Of a stretch of 64,000 nucleotides of DNA, positions 1-13,000 are shown in pieces. The DNA comes from Setaria digitata (Eukaryota; Nematoda; Chromadorea; Rhabditida; Setariidae). Made by a program: the position numbers and the translations under genes. Location of the stretch: positions 42,577-106,576 of the forward strand of contig RCAB01000199.1 of assembly GCA_003640385.1 (NCBI GenBank), in the 5' to 3' direction. Position 1 is the stretch's first letter, and each line of letters begins with the position of its first letter. A model generated the notes under the pieces. The model searched no databases. It was not told the origin of the DNA and saw only the letters and a list, made by a program, of their open reading frames with translations.

Positions 1-1457
1 ACATCATGTAAAAAAACATTATTAAAACGTTATCCTTTCTTGTTGAAATGTATTGCGGTGGAAGAAGTCGATTCAGTCGACAACATTTTTCATAAAATCC
101 CTGATATACTAAAAAATGTTGAAGGAGCAACAATTTTTTTGGATTCGATTGATGCCGCATTCCTGGATAACTCCTTCGATAGAATAATTGTATTATTGCG
201 AGAAATTTCCCGTAAGTTTCTGTGTTTTTTCTTTTAAAGTTATTCCGACTATAGAAAGATAAAGAAGTATGCTGCTATGCAATCTTATGTTTAAAAAAAA
301 AGGAAAAAAAAAAGTATACTCATATCACTACTTTAGAACTAGATAAGTACAACGCCAAATTAAGAGATCTGTTGCAAATAAAGCCAAAGCTAAAGAAGAT
401 ATTATCTTGTATTAAAAAATTTTCCCTTAATTTAACATAATGTTAAAATTGAATTAATGCGAATTTTAGAGTTATGAACTTTCTCTGGTTTATGGTTATC
501 TACATATTTTCCAGGGTATGCGACTGTTATTGCGCGAATTCACGATGAGTGCATCTCTGTTCAGAACTGGAATAGATTAAGCTCAGTTTTCCATATGACA
601 TGTTCATTAGAACTCAGAAACACAACACCGTTCTATACAGTAATTTCATACAAGAATGATGGGAGTAGAATTGTAAAGGTGCTCTTTTAGAATATTTGGA
701 ATTTTTAATTCATTTTATATCTGTGTAAGTATATGATACTAATAAGTCTCTTTTTAATCACATAATTCATTTCAGATAAGTTAAAAAGGCTTTTGCTTAT
801 TTGTATATTAAAGTTTCTTGAATGACACAGATTTCATTTCTTTTAGTGAATTATATTTCTTATTATCTGCTAAATGCTTCATTCATTACTATGAACGTAA
901 AATTATTTCCCGGTTATCATGAACAACTCCAATCCATGTTTTGAAATGACAGATAATGAACTTTCTCATTTTTCACTATTATAATTAATTGTATTATAGG
1001 TGGGTACGGTACATATCGATGACTCATTCCACTCATCTTTCAAGCAATATAAAGCGCAAGATGTAAGCTCGTCTGTTAAGGAAAAGAATAACTTATTGAT
1101 ACCTGAGAGCTCATTCGATATTGGTCTTCATTTGAAAAAGTCGGAACTTGAAGCCAAAAAGAATCTTTCTTTGCCTTATGAAGCAGCTCAGAAAGAAGAA
1201 GGTAGGAACACTAATTAATTCATAACAAGTGCCAAATTATCTTCTGCAACTATTGATCTTCTGAAAATTTTTTGAGTAATACTAAAATTGATGTCGAGAT
1301 ATTCATTTTCTTGTTATTTTTCGGCGATCTTTCAGAATTGGTAAGGTTACGTGTGAAGGAAAATCAAAAAATTCGAGCTGGTGGTCGCATTATTTACACT
1401 CCAGATGAAGCGGATGATTTAGATGAGAGTGACCCCGATGATGATCTTGAAATTTAA
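1..1457 (+). CDS. ELP5: Elongator complex protein 5 (ELP5), 3' part
   Basis: Exons 1-211, 515-678, 1000-1201 and 1336-1457 join in frame into 232 residues and a TAA stop. The gene runs off the left edge, so the N-terminus is missing. ELP5 is a RecA-fold subunit of the Elp4-5-6 ring of Elongator, which modifies wobble uridines of tRNAs in the cytoplasm. The call rests on the C-terminus: a segment SSFDIGLHLKKSELEAKK, then LPY, then a glycine-rich stretch IIYTPDEADDLDE and an acidic end DPDDDLEI, the same order as the conserved tail of animal ELP5. The first part (GATIFLDSIDAAFLD) fits a Walker-B-like strand of the RecA fold. All three introns are GT-AG. A candidate AATAAA lies at 2003-2008. Family seen by motif memory only; no alignment was run. 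Confidence 0.75.
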
Positions 1458-3139
1458 TTCTTTCCTTTGAATATTAATGACTGATTCTAACTGTCTGTGT
1501 TGTTTATTATCAGTCTTTCATTTTTTTTTCTTTTTTTTTAAATCGCGGTTTGTTACTTGCATATCTGATCTCTAATTTTGCTTATTTATAATTACAACAG
1601 TTGGTTAGTCTCTGTAATTTTTGAGGCATACTGCGGAAATTCCTGTATCAGCATACTCGTTGTCTTCTAGTTGCTCTCTGTGAACGAAACTTTTCTGATT
1701 ATAATTCCAGTCTAATATTTACTTCTGTCTTCTCTCAAATTGCACGTGAAACAAGACATAAGCTGTTTCATCTTTTTTTTTTCCTTTTTTTTTTTTTTTA
1801 TTGTCAACTTTTCCCGAATCTCGTTATCCATCTTAATTATTACGTATTTTCTTTCAGCTGGAAACTCGTAATTATTTAATGTTTCTAATTAAAGCATTCT
1901 TTTCTAGTTAAATATTTGAGAAAGCCATTTATCTGAGTCAAATGTACAGCATCCACACATATATGAAAACTGATGTAAGTCAATTAGTAGTATTTCGCAA
2001 TGAATAAACTGTAATAGGAACAGAAAAATTCTTTTTTTCCTTTTTTTTTTTCTCTCTCTCTCTCTCCCTTTTTTTTAAATGCTAAACAGTTAGTGGTTGC
2101 AACCATATGTTACCCGATTTTGTTGATTGCCTTTCGTGTGGCAATCATTTCCTTTACATATGGCTTTTCCTACTGCTTATTTGTATTTGCATGACAGAAA
2201 ACATCCAAGCAATAATAAGCCTGCCTTACGAATGATTCCGGATGATTAATTACACTTATCTTTTAATTTTATTCGTCGTCAACATTTTGTTTGATTCTAA
2301 TAATTTGTTATTGTTGGTTACATTCTGGAATTTCAGTTGCTGGTTTTTTTTTATTGTTTTATTTTTTACAATTACATTTAATAAATGCACTTCTGTAATG
2401 ATATTCATCGTACACCAATTTCCTAACGATTTCTCAGTTCACTTATCAGACTATTTCTCTATCAATTTTTCTCATATGAAAATGAAGAAATAAACCGGTA
2501 TTATCATTGCTTAAGTATTATCAATAATTTTGAGAGATGAGGGAATTGCAATTTGACAAAGTAATTTCGGTTCAACAAGAGGATCAGATTCGGAATGCTT
2601 CTGCATTTCCATTGGATTTTCAGAATCTTTGCAACATGTATTTGCGGTTAGTATTAGGCATGTATTGGAAAACGCGGAAAATACACTGAACTATGCTTCT
2701 AGTTTAATTAAACGGTTTTATAATTACCAAATAATTGAACCATAATTTAACCCTATTTGACCCTTTCAGATGTTGCAAGTATGGTTTAATTCAGTGTATC
2801 TTTCTGCCAACTTCAGAAAACATAACAAGTGGACATAGATAACTGTTATATGTTAAAGCAGTTGGGTCACTTTTTAATCACTGTTGTTTTCTTTTTCTTT
2901 TTTTTTGGATAAAATGATGTCAAAATTTGTAATACGTTGAAATCGAATTATGTTTTTGTTAGTTCTGATGAATTTTAGACCGAAATATGTTTCTTTTTTT
3001 CTCTGTCTTTTCATCCATAATTAGTAATCTTTCCGTGAATTCTAAAGTAGATTTCTAACAGCGGTTGCATTATCATTACACTGTTCTATCGTCGTATTAT
3101 TTTGGGAAATTGATTTTTGAAGAAAAGCACTTTTAAGCG
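1458..3139 (+). other. Intergenic: ELP5 3' UTR and CNT-1 upstream region
   Basis: No convincing coding exon is visible in these 1.7 kb. There are T-rich tracts and a short CT run near 2053-2066. AATAAA at 2003-2008 is a plausible ELP5 cleavage signal about 550 bases after the stop. Open frames near 2242-2493 are AT-rich, hydrophobic and lack any recognisable motif. Confidence 0.5.
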
Positions 3140-6100
3140 ATGTCTGTCTTGGTGGAAGTCCTTCCGAAACTTGATTTCACGGAAGCGTTAAAAGATTCGC
3201 CGAGATTCAGGTCATTTTTTTTTTTTCAGTAGATTTTATTTTTCTGCAAAACTATACACAGTGATTTACTTCATCAGCATCCTTTATATGAATGTGAAAC
3301 AAACAGTTGGGATTGACGTGCGTCATATTTTATAAATTTGATTTTCTGAATAGATCATATTATATTTGGAATCAATTTTGGTCATTTTGTTTCAGACAGG
3401 CAATTTTGGCACATGAGCAGTATTTTGCTAAATTAGACTCAAAACTTAACGAGGTAATTTTATCATTTCATAGATCACTAGAAATTTGAAGCACAGTTTA
3501 GTGGTATCAGGAACGTTATATCCTAAATTGCGGAAAGTTCTGGTAATTGATAAAGGATTATTCGTTCTAATTTTTAACCCGACATCATGCAGAAATTTTA
3601 CACATTATATTCTTATCAATTGAATGTGCGAAACAAGTAATAAAAAAAATACAATTTTATCATTTCTTAACGTTTTCACTCTAGAAAGAAACCAATTTTC
3701 ACATATTGATGGTACTTATTACAGGTATTGCAATTACTTAATTCGTTAGCAGAACATGGAAAAAATTATGTAAACGATTTTTAGTAGGTTTTTTCTTTCC
3801 CCGTGACATTTATTTATTTGAAGGTGTACATCCGAAGTCTTGGAAATATCAGTTAAGTAAATGTTCTCAAATTCGAACTGTTTTAAAGCAACATGTTAGC
3901 TTTAGTTAATAGTAAAATTGTATAATTCGGAATTATTGTAAACTTTGAGCAATGTTCAAATTTCAGTGCTTTATCAGTTGTTATCAACCAGTTATGTTTC
4001 GAATTATTGCCTCAAGATCCATCTCTTTTGTTGGCACTCAAATCATTGTCGGATGTTTTCGCCCAAGTTGCACATATTTACAAGTCATTTGTTGAGCAGT
4101 CCCACTTGACTATTGCTGATAATCTGATTTCATTCCTCAAAAAGTAACTAAATTAAAGAAAATATACATTTGAAGTGTTGCTAATTGCTGTTACATTAAT
4201 ATTTCCTGCGTTAAGTTTGATGATTAGTTCTCTAAGAAATGAGTGACGGAGAGATTAATCTTACGTATCTTTGCGATAAATAATGACGAACAAAGATGTT
4301 AATCTCAATATCTATAAGTAAACGTTATGAAAGAGATGTTTCAGTGAACGATCAAAAGTAACGGAGACACGTTGTCATTTTGAAAGTTTGTCAAATTCGC
4401 TGGATGAAGCACTTGCAAAGCGTGCTGCTGTACATCGTGCACGACCAACCGAAGTTACAGATGCTCGAAATGCACTTACTGCTATTGGTACATGTTTTGC
4501 CCATACTGCACTAGACTATGTGGCACAGATTAATATTGCGCATGCATATAAAGACCACACTGTTTTAGACGCTGTAAGTTTATTTTTTTTTATACAGTAT
4601 TTGTGGATTTTGTTAAAGTTATATTAAGCTTGTAAATCTTTAAGAAATTGAGCTTAGAATTTATATATGCTGTACCCATCGATTGTTCATGAAAAATGCT
4701 CATTTAATTTAGTCTTGGTTTCAATGCTAATTTGGTTTTGGTGATTTTATTGTTTGTTAAAGTTTAATAAGTTAAGTTTAAGCTTAAACATCATTAAGTT
4801 TAACTGCTTTATAGCTGTGGTCTTTTGTTAAAGAATGCAGCACATTTTTCATTCGTGGACACGTATTTTTTGATGAATGGACAGCAGTTGAAAGTGGTGC
4901 AGTAGCTGATACCTTATCGCTGCTTGCAAATAAAAGTAAATATGTGAAAAGAAAGATGCAAGATCGTCATGCTTTAGTACCTAAGGTAAACTTTTCTTTC
5001 AAATTCAAGGTAGGTTATATTTCCAGGTATTCCTTTAAGAGTTTGAAGTTCTTACTGTTAAAACCTGTGTGAAACTTGCTGAACCCAAGTTCTTCGCAAT
5101 ACAAAATTTTTTCAACTATTTTTTTCTGAATATATTGCTATATAACTGACAAGTTTATTTTAGGAGGTATTTCTACATCCAACAGGTATTTCGCCTGAAG
5201 ATGATGTTGTAATGGAAGGTTATCTTTTCAAACGAGCTACCAATGCTTTCAAGACGTGGCATCGGCGTTGGTTTCAAATTAAGGATAACAAATTGGTAAA
5301 ATTTCAGGAAATTTGAAGGGAAAAGCTTTAAACAGTCAGTGCAGCAGTAACTGAGACTTCCAGTCAGTTTCGGAACGAATTTAAATATCCTTTTCAAGAT
5401 ATATTCTCATCGATCCGACGCGGTGGAGACGCCTACTGTTATGGAATCAGATTTAAAGTTATGTCTTGTCAGGCCAGCTCCCACAACATTTGAAAGAACA
5501 TGCTGTTTCGAATTGGTCACACCAACAAAGTATCAAACTTGTCTTTTTCGACCTGAATACATGAAATAATGGCTAAAATGGTTTAATCTAATTCTAAATT
5601 TTTGCCATCATCTATAGATTAGTCGTCGTGAGCTTACCAATGTTAGTTTTTGAGCTGTTTTCACGGAAAGGATGTTCGACATTGCTGTTTTGCAGGAATC
5701 ATTTATTACAAGCCGATTCGGATACGTTGTGTAATGCATGGATGCGAGCTGTTCAACGAACTATTCATTACTTACATGAAAACGATGATACGGTTTTTCA
5801 GCTAACAGCTGCAAAACAAATTAACGATGGATTTCCGGACTCTGCTTCAAGTTTACAACATGAATCATTACTGGCTGAATTGAGACGAATTCCAGGAAAT
5901 GATGTTTGTGCTGACTGTTCTGTGGAGTCTCCAAAGTGGGCTAGCATTAATCTCGGTGTAAGTTTTTTAATTTTTAAATGCATTTCATATTTTTGCACGT
6001 AAATTATTTTATATAACATTGTTTTAACTCTGGAATGATAACTTCAGGAAGTGTCATTGGGAATGTCGTATTTTTAATGAGGAATAGAGTTAATTTAATG

Positions 6101-8661
6101 GATTAGAGGAAAGGCTGGGGGAGGTGGATGAATGAATATTATTCTGTTTGTGTTACAGTGCGTAATGCTTACTGCGATTCTAACAGTAGTTGAGAGTACT
6201 CACTTTGCTTTCGGGTTTCATGCTAACGCAGCTACTGTGCTGGCGGTTCTGACGAATTTTTAGGAATGTCAACATGAAACATTTTAAGACAGTTTCAAAC
6301 ACAAACCATTTTACTTTTCCAGGGCATCAATTTCTTTTTGTCTTTTCTTTATTAGTGTCAAATCGAGAAGATAAGGATCCAGAAACAAAACTTGAATCAT
6401 GAGTTTAACGATGAAATTTTAGAACAGTTAGAAGTTAATTGTTTATTAATTACTTTCCTCATTTTTAAAAGAATTCCTCATAATTTTTTAAGCGACCGTT
6501 TTGTTTTATTTAGGTTTTATTGTGTATTGAGTGTTGTGGAATACATCGAAGTTTTGGTGTGCAAGTTTCGAAAGTTCGTTCGCTAGTAATGGATACGTTA
6601 GAACCGGAACAGAAAAAGGTACTGTTAGCTTTGGGAAATCGAGCAGTAAATTCAGTTTATCTTGCTCATATTCCCATGGTAAAAGTAGTGCCACCGCGTC
6701 CTATTGCTACTTCTGCAAGGTATTTCACATTTTTTTCTTTTGTTTAATAAAGGCATATTTTTTTTAAGCAATATTGCAGACCTTGTTGGGAAGTATCAGT
6801 TATTCTTTGACTGAGAATAACAATTTCATATTCTTATGTAAATTGTTAAACATGCAAATGCATGTGTCCTAAGTAGTTGCAGACCAATACGAGAGGCATG
6901 GATTAGAGCTAAATACATCGAAAGACGGTTTGTAAGGAAAAGTAGTGAAAGAGCAAGAAAATCGGCTATCAAGCGTGCAGAAGGTTTTAATCATAAAAAT
7001 TCTGCGATATGTAAGTCCTCAAAAGCCTGTTAGAGAAAGTTTAAAAATATGCTTGACGAAACAAGGTTGGAATAACTTTTTATTCAGCACCCTATGGATC
7101 GTCCTCAGATCAAATTTCCTCTCTCATTCGTTGTTTGTCAGAACCATCATCATATTGGGATAATGAACGAGAGCAGTTAAATGGGTATTTTTCTGATACA
7201 GGATGGAAAGTCGGTGAAATTCCCGACAGAGGTTCTTCCATTCATTTTTTTCCTACTTAACATTAATTATAAGTTAACTGTTAAAAAAATTTTGCTGTTA
7301 ATATTGTCTTTTAATTTATCTTAATAATTACTATAAACTGAACCGCCTAAAAAATATAAATTAACAGTGATCCAGTTAGTTCCTCATCACAAAGTGTAGT
7401 GCATGAATCTTTGTATTTCATTTTCCTTCAAGCAGTAGGATGATTTTAGTATATTTTGAAAATTTTGATGAACAAATATTTTATTTTAATATCTCGCTTT
7501 CAAGATATTGTGTTAATTTGTTTCAGTAGGCAGAAAAAAGATTTCTGCATGTGGATCTGATTCAAATTTGGATACAGCGCACGAAAAATGTAAGTTTTAT
7601 TTACAATGTGACTATCAGTGAAACTACTGCTGAATGCTGATTTTGATTTTCAGTCATTTGCAGTTAACAGCGTTGATCACAATAATCGAGCTGTATTTGC
7701 TGCAGCTACAGGCGATACTTTGGAATTATGTCGGCTTATTGCAGAAGGATTTGATGTGAATACTTCTCTGAATGGTGCAACAGCACTCCATATTGCCATA
7801 GAACATGTACGTTTACACAGTTAATTCATTTTTTTTTTTTCGCCTTTTTCCTTGGTCGTACTTTCTTCTCTCTGTTTGAACAGTTTATTAATAACAAATA
7901 TGCGACCTTTTCTGGACTTTTCGAGATATATTTTGAATTCAGGACCAGAGTGTAGTGGTAGAATTTCTCCTATTAAATGGTGCAAAAGTGAATGCATTGG
8001 ATTCATGTCTTAATACTGCACTTCACATCGCAGCATCGAAGGCATACACACTGTAAGTTGTCCTTTTCTGTTCACTTCCGCAGAAGAATATCCTTAAATT
8101 GTATTAAACATTTGATTCTCAAACTGGTGAAAATTTTAAGTATCAGTTTTTATCAAGTTTTTTCTTCTTCAGGATTGTTTGCCAATTAATGAAACGTGGA
8201 GCAGATCAGCATTTGCGGAATCGATTGAACGAAACACCTTTGGATTTAGCTATCGAAGGCAAGCATGCAGATATTGTAACACTGTAAGTCATTTATTACT
8301 CGGTATTCTAGTGATATGGTGAATGGGATATCCTCATTTTGATAAATCTTTGGAACTGTTAGTATATCAGACTAGCAGTTTTACAATACTGTTATTAATT
8401 TCGAGTTTATCAAAACTTCGCCATGTGAAATTATTATTATTATTAATTATTATAATTAATTATAATTTATTATTTATTATTATTATTCGTTATTATTAAT
8501 TATTACTATTAATTGTTACTATTAATTGTTATTATTAACACAGACTGCGAGTGCAAGAAATGCGTGATGAATTTTGTGACGAATTCAACAATCCAATGGA
8601 TGAAACTGTAGATGACGTAATGCAGGATATCAGCCGAAAAGTTAATCCTTCTCTGCGATAA
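3140..8661 (+). CDS. cnt-1: ACAP/CNT-1: ArfGAP with BAR, PH and ankyrin repeats
   Basis: Seventeen exons give 776 residues: 3140-3210, 3396-3453, 3725-3783, 3967-4143, 4345-4573, 4815-4985, 5164-5295, 5399-5529, 5696-5957, 6514-6719, 6883-6983, 7088-7231, 7527-7589, 7619-7806, 7943-8052, 8173-8283, 8544-8661. Every junction keeps frame. The length is close to human ACAP2. The N-terminus (KLDFTEALKDSPRFR) matches the start of animal ACAPs and fixes the ATG. Order: BAR domain about 1-240; PH domain from about 272 (MEGYLFKRATNAFKTW); ArfGAP zinc finger from about 416 as C-x2-C-x16-C-x2-C (CADC ... CIEC) followed by GIHRSFG, whose Arg is the catalytic finger; ankyrin repeats about 600-720. The family binds curved, phosphoinositide-rich membrane and stimulates GTP hydrolysis on Arf6-type GTPases in endocytic recycling. 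In C. elegans, CNT-1 is also cleaved by a caspase during apoptosis; no cleavage site was judged here. Acceptor 5397-5398 is the unusual TTTTCAAG. Confidence 0.95.
8436..8541. repeat. ATT/AAT-rich microsatellite in CNT-1 intron
   Basis: About 105 bases of imperfect TTA/ATT trinucleotide units fill the 3' end of the last CNT-1 intron, right up to the AACACAG acceptor, so that acceptor lacks the usual T-rich run. Confidence 0.8.
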
Positions 8662-10002
8662 ATTTCTTTTTTTTTGAATATCTTTTCCTTAGTTGTTTCT
8701 TTCATTTTGTAGAATTTGAGGATAATATCCATTGCAGCTGGGATAGCTGCTATTGAACTCAGTTGCATTTCTTTCAATCTAGAAAAAAGGAAAGAAATTA
8801 TTCAGTGATGCTATATCATGCTTGTTGCCCTTTGATCACAAGAATTTAGCAGAATATTTGAAAATGATGCTTTGGCAGCATGGGTTGCTTTCTATATTAC
8901 ACAGTAGTGTAAGTGTATGGAAATTGTATTGAAGTATCGAATACCTTTCTCGGTATTAGTCTGTTTTGAACATGTATGTTAAATCCAAGTCCATTTACCT
9001 TACTAGTTTATTGAGTGTTGGATATAGAGGTATTTATATATATTTTTTCACGTATGGTAGTTTCACTCTTTCTCAACGGTAGTTGTGCTTCATTCTTTTG
9101 AACACAGAAAATTTTCCAGTTGGAGTTAAGATAACGATTTCAACATTAAATTAAAATTAACCAGTACGAAACAGTAATTTATATCACTAATGGTAACTAT
9201 GAAGAGTTTTCCTAGTCAGTTTTATTTTCTGGGTTTTGGGATAAAGAACTAAGGAATGAATAAGAGTCCGACAATACACATTTATCTTTCAGGACCGTCC
9301 TTAGAAAAGGGAAATGAATTGTTCCTTTAAAACTGAGAATTATGGTATATTGTTTTTATAACCACCGTAATTTCAGTGCACATCATTCCACAATTTTCTT
9401 ATTGTTTCTTTCTGTTTTAATTACTTTCTTGTCCTTAAAACCAAAGTATGAGAACTTTTATGGGGCCAATTAATAAGAAATTTGCACTCTATGCAAATTT
9501 GTCATTTTTCTCCATGTTGTTACTTCGAGTTTACTTGATCAGCTCTTTAATAAGTCCATTTTGCTTTATTGTATGATAATATGTGTAATAAAGATGCTTT
9601 TATTACTGGATTTTCTTAGTTACTAAAAGAACAAATCCTGAAAGAGTCTTGGAGTTCGTCTATCACAAACATCATCCTCACATTGAGTTATGCCTCCTTC
9701 TCACTTGCTTTGGTAATTTATTACAAGTCTCATCGTCTTAATGATAAGCATTCTAATCTTCACATATGTAAAGTGTTAATAGAAATTGTATTTGGTGTTA
9801 AAATTGGTCATCAAGGAATAGCAAATAGTATAAAATTGCACATGCATTATAATTTGCACATCACAAGAATATCAAACATTACAGTTCACTCAGCTGTGCA
9901 ATGGAGTGATATAAATTGAACATAGCAAATCTAGAAATTATCGTTTCAATACAATAATGAAATAATAAAATGGAAATCTGTATTAGAAATTATTCAGACA
10001 GT
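8662..10002. other. Intergenic region between convergent CNT-1 and copine genes
   Basis: Holds the 3' UTRs of two converging genes. AATAAA at 9587-9592 on the + strand could end the CNT-1 transcript. TTTATT at 9717-9722 reads as AATAAA on the - strand, 281 bases beyond the copine stop. If both are used, the transcripts stop about 125 bases apart. No further coding exon seen. Confidence 0.5.
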
Positions 10003-13000
10003 TTACTCGTTCTGTTCGGCTACTGGTGCTACGTGTCGTAGTAATCCTAGCTTACGGATTACGTTGTATTGATCCGGTATTTCTAATAATGATTGCACTG
10101 CGAATGAGAGTTCACCGGCATCGATACTATCTGCTTTTTTCATTACTTCGTGAAATTCAACAAAATGGAAATTATCCCACGGTCTTCTTGGCAACGATTC
10201 ATCAAATACCTGAATTAGCAACCATAAATTTTTTCTCAAGTTTATTTTTCGATCATTGCTGAATATTGACTGGAAAAAAAATTTTTTTTTAAATTTGAAT
10301 AAGAAATTAAAATAAATGAATGAACTGAATAACTAAACCTTCATCATATCCCATGGTCCATCGCCAACGCCAACAACGATAATTGATAAGGGATACTGAC
10401 ATGCTCGTACAATTGCTTTCCGAGTAGCTTTTTCGTTTGTTACTTGTCCATCTGCTATTATCACTAATATGTGGTACTAAAATTAGTATTTCTAACAATG
10501 TAAACAAAATGAAACTAACAATGCCCTATTTCAACCGTCATTTTTCAATAATAAATATGTAGTTCTGATCTGACTACTTATGTAGTTCTTCTTGTTGAGT
10601 CTTCAGAATTATTTCTTTTCATATATGATAGTATATAATGCTTAATTATAAATATGCTTAGATGAGCAACAAACATTTTGCAATTTCTCACAAATTCCAA
10701 TGGCTTCGTAAATTAGAGGCGCAAAATTTGTTGGACCACTTAAACTTATTGTTGGAGTGACTGTATCATATACCCTGCAAAAAGTGACCAATTAATTACC
10801 ATTTCGAATGTAACTGTTATATTTCAGAACAGGAACAGATTTCAGTAATGATATGTTTTATCATTTTGTCGAGAATTTTTGATAGTCGATTCCGGATAAA
10901 AAAAACCGCCTAGTAGTTTCAAAGTCCCTGAAAAATATACTATTGAAAAATAAAGATCAAGTCTGATAGGTTAGATCTGATAAAGTCATCAAAATTATGA
11001 AAGTTTGTAGAATTTTCTGGATAGTACTAATGAATGCGTCTATTAGAATCGAGATTTTTATGAAAGAATTTTAAAGAGAATTACTGCAATAAATCATCGA
11101 GATCTCTGCATTCTCCCTCAGGCTTCAGTTTGAACACAGACCAATCACTGGTTTTTACATCTCCAAAACCGTAAGCTGGTATATAACCGGATGTGGCAAA
11201 CGGTGCTAATATCCGTCCCATAATTTTAATTACCTAAATCTTTTTTGGTTTTTTTAATTGCTTAAAATTTTTTTCTACAGCTTCACTTAAGAGGAAAATT
11301 TATCATTCCTTAGTATGCAAAGAATGATAATGAGGAAGGAAAGAAAAAAGAAACTTTCCTTTAGGACATAAAACAATTTACATACTTTTTTACTTCACTT
11401 ACTTGCTGATAAGGATTTTCTTTGAAGGCATCCAGTGAATGCAAAGATCGCCCTTGAAAGCATCGTTCACCTTGATACTTATTGCTAGCTGTATAGTCAA
11501 TACCTGAATATATCGTTATCACTACCAGTAGTTGATTAGTCGTTAACAGGATGTTAAATTCAATGCAAAAAATAATTTATACGATCAAATTTCGAAAATT
11601 TAAAAATGTTATCCAAATTTTTTGCAGAAAAAAGATTCGCTGAATGATAGAATGTAAGCGATTTAGTAATGGAAATACTTGAATATTTATTTAAAAACTG
11701 AAAAGACTTTACCAAAAATTAGATTTGTAGATTGTAAACCAGCTTTACGCATAGCATCCGAGAGATCTTCAAGTGATGTCAGAGCTAGCAACATTTCTTG
11801 CATACTTGTTACACCGAGTACACTTAATAGTGAACTTCGTTTCCTTATCTGAAATATTGCTAGACAATTTTCAATCCTAAATTCATCGCTCCATTCATTG
11901 CTTTCATTTTTTCCTATAAGTCTAACATTTATCAAATCAAATCAGCATAGATTAATCTCGTTAGACTGTTGTAATTAATTTTTGAAACAACGAATGATTT
12001 GTAAATTTTTATTCATGTATATTTCTTTTCGTGCTTTAAATTATTTACCCGTGGTTGACTACCGCTTGATGTGTAACTCCTTGAATTCCGCAACAAAGAT
12101 ACAGACTGTGATGGCTGCTCTAATGATTTTGAAATTGATGAAATTCCAGCAACTGGTTGTAATAATGGCATCTGTAAGTAAAATGATGCATGCATATCGT
12201 TGATAAGACAAAGATTAATATTTGTTTTGATAATATATTATATATATATAATTCACAGTTGGATAAAAGAGTTTAGAATTTAAACTCTTTTCCAAAATTT
12301 CGAACAAAATATTTGCAAAAAGTTAGGAACTAACATTAACGATATCGGTGCATTCTGCAGCAACTTGATCGAAATATTCCAATAAATTTTCACTGTTAAC
12401 GCTTGCTTGATCGGGAGGAATTTCGATTGATTGTATCTCAGGCGCATATGTCATCGCATCATCCATTTCCATTGGCTCTTCAATTTTTTCAAATACCTTA
12501 AAACTGTATCAATAAAAAAACGATACTTGATGATGTGAAATTGCTAGGCAACGAATAAAATGATTTCATCCAATCTTTTCTCAATACTGAATCTTCTCTA
12601 GTATTTTTTTTTTTGTTTGATCTTGAAGTTAATAACATTTTAGCGAGACAAAAGGATTAGATGTTTAACTAATAGATGAATTAATCTAGGGAGCAACTGA
12701 CTGCTAATTAAGCAAGCTGTGAAACTATTAACTTCATTCGTTGGAATCATTTCACTTGTAGCTTCTGAAGATACTGGCAACTGTAGTCGTTGTTGTTGTT
12801 GTTGTTGCTGCTGAAAACGACCACCGGCATCATCATCATTTCGGTCTCTCTTGTGAATCAATGCTTCTTCAACCATGAATCCAACAGGTTCAGGACGAGT
12901 TTCACTGGCCACGTATTCAATTGCATCTTGTACGTATATTTCCGCTTCTGCAAGTCGCTTTCGCTCTGCTTCCGTAATTGGCTCATTTCTTGGTGTTGTA

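Noticed and set aside
2242..2493. 83-codon hydrophobic frame after ELP5
   Set aside because: Phe/Leu/Ile-rich product typical of T-rich non-coding DNA; no splice context or motif.
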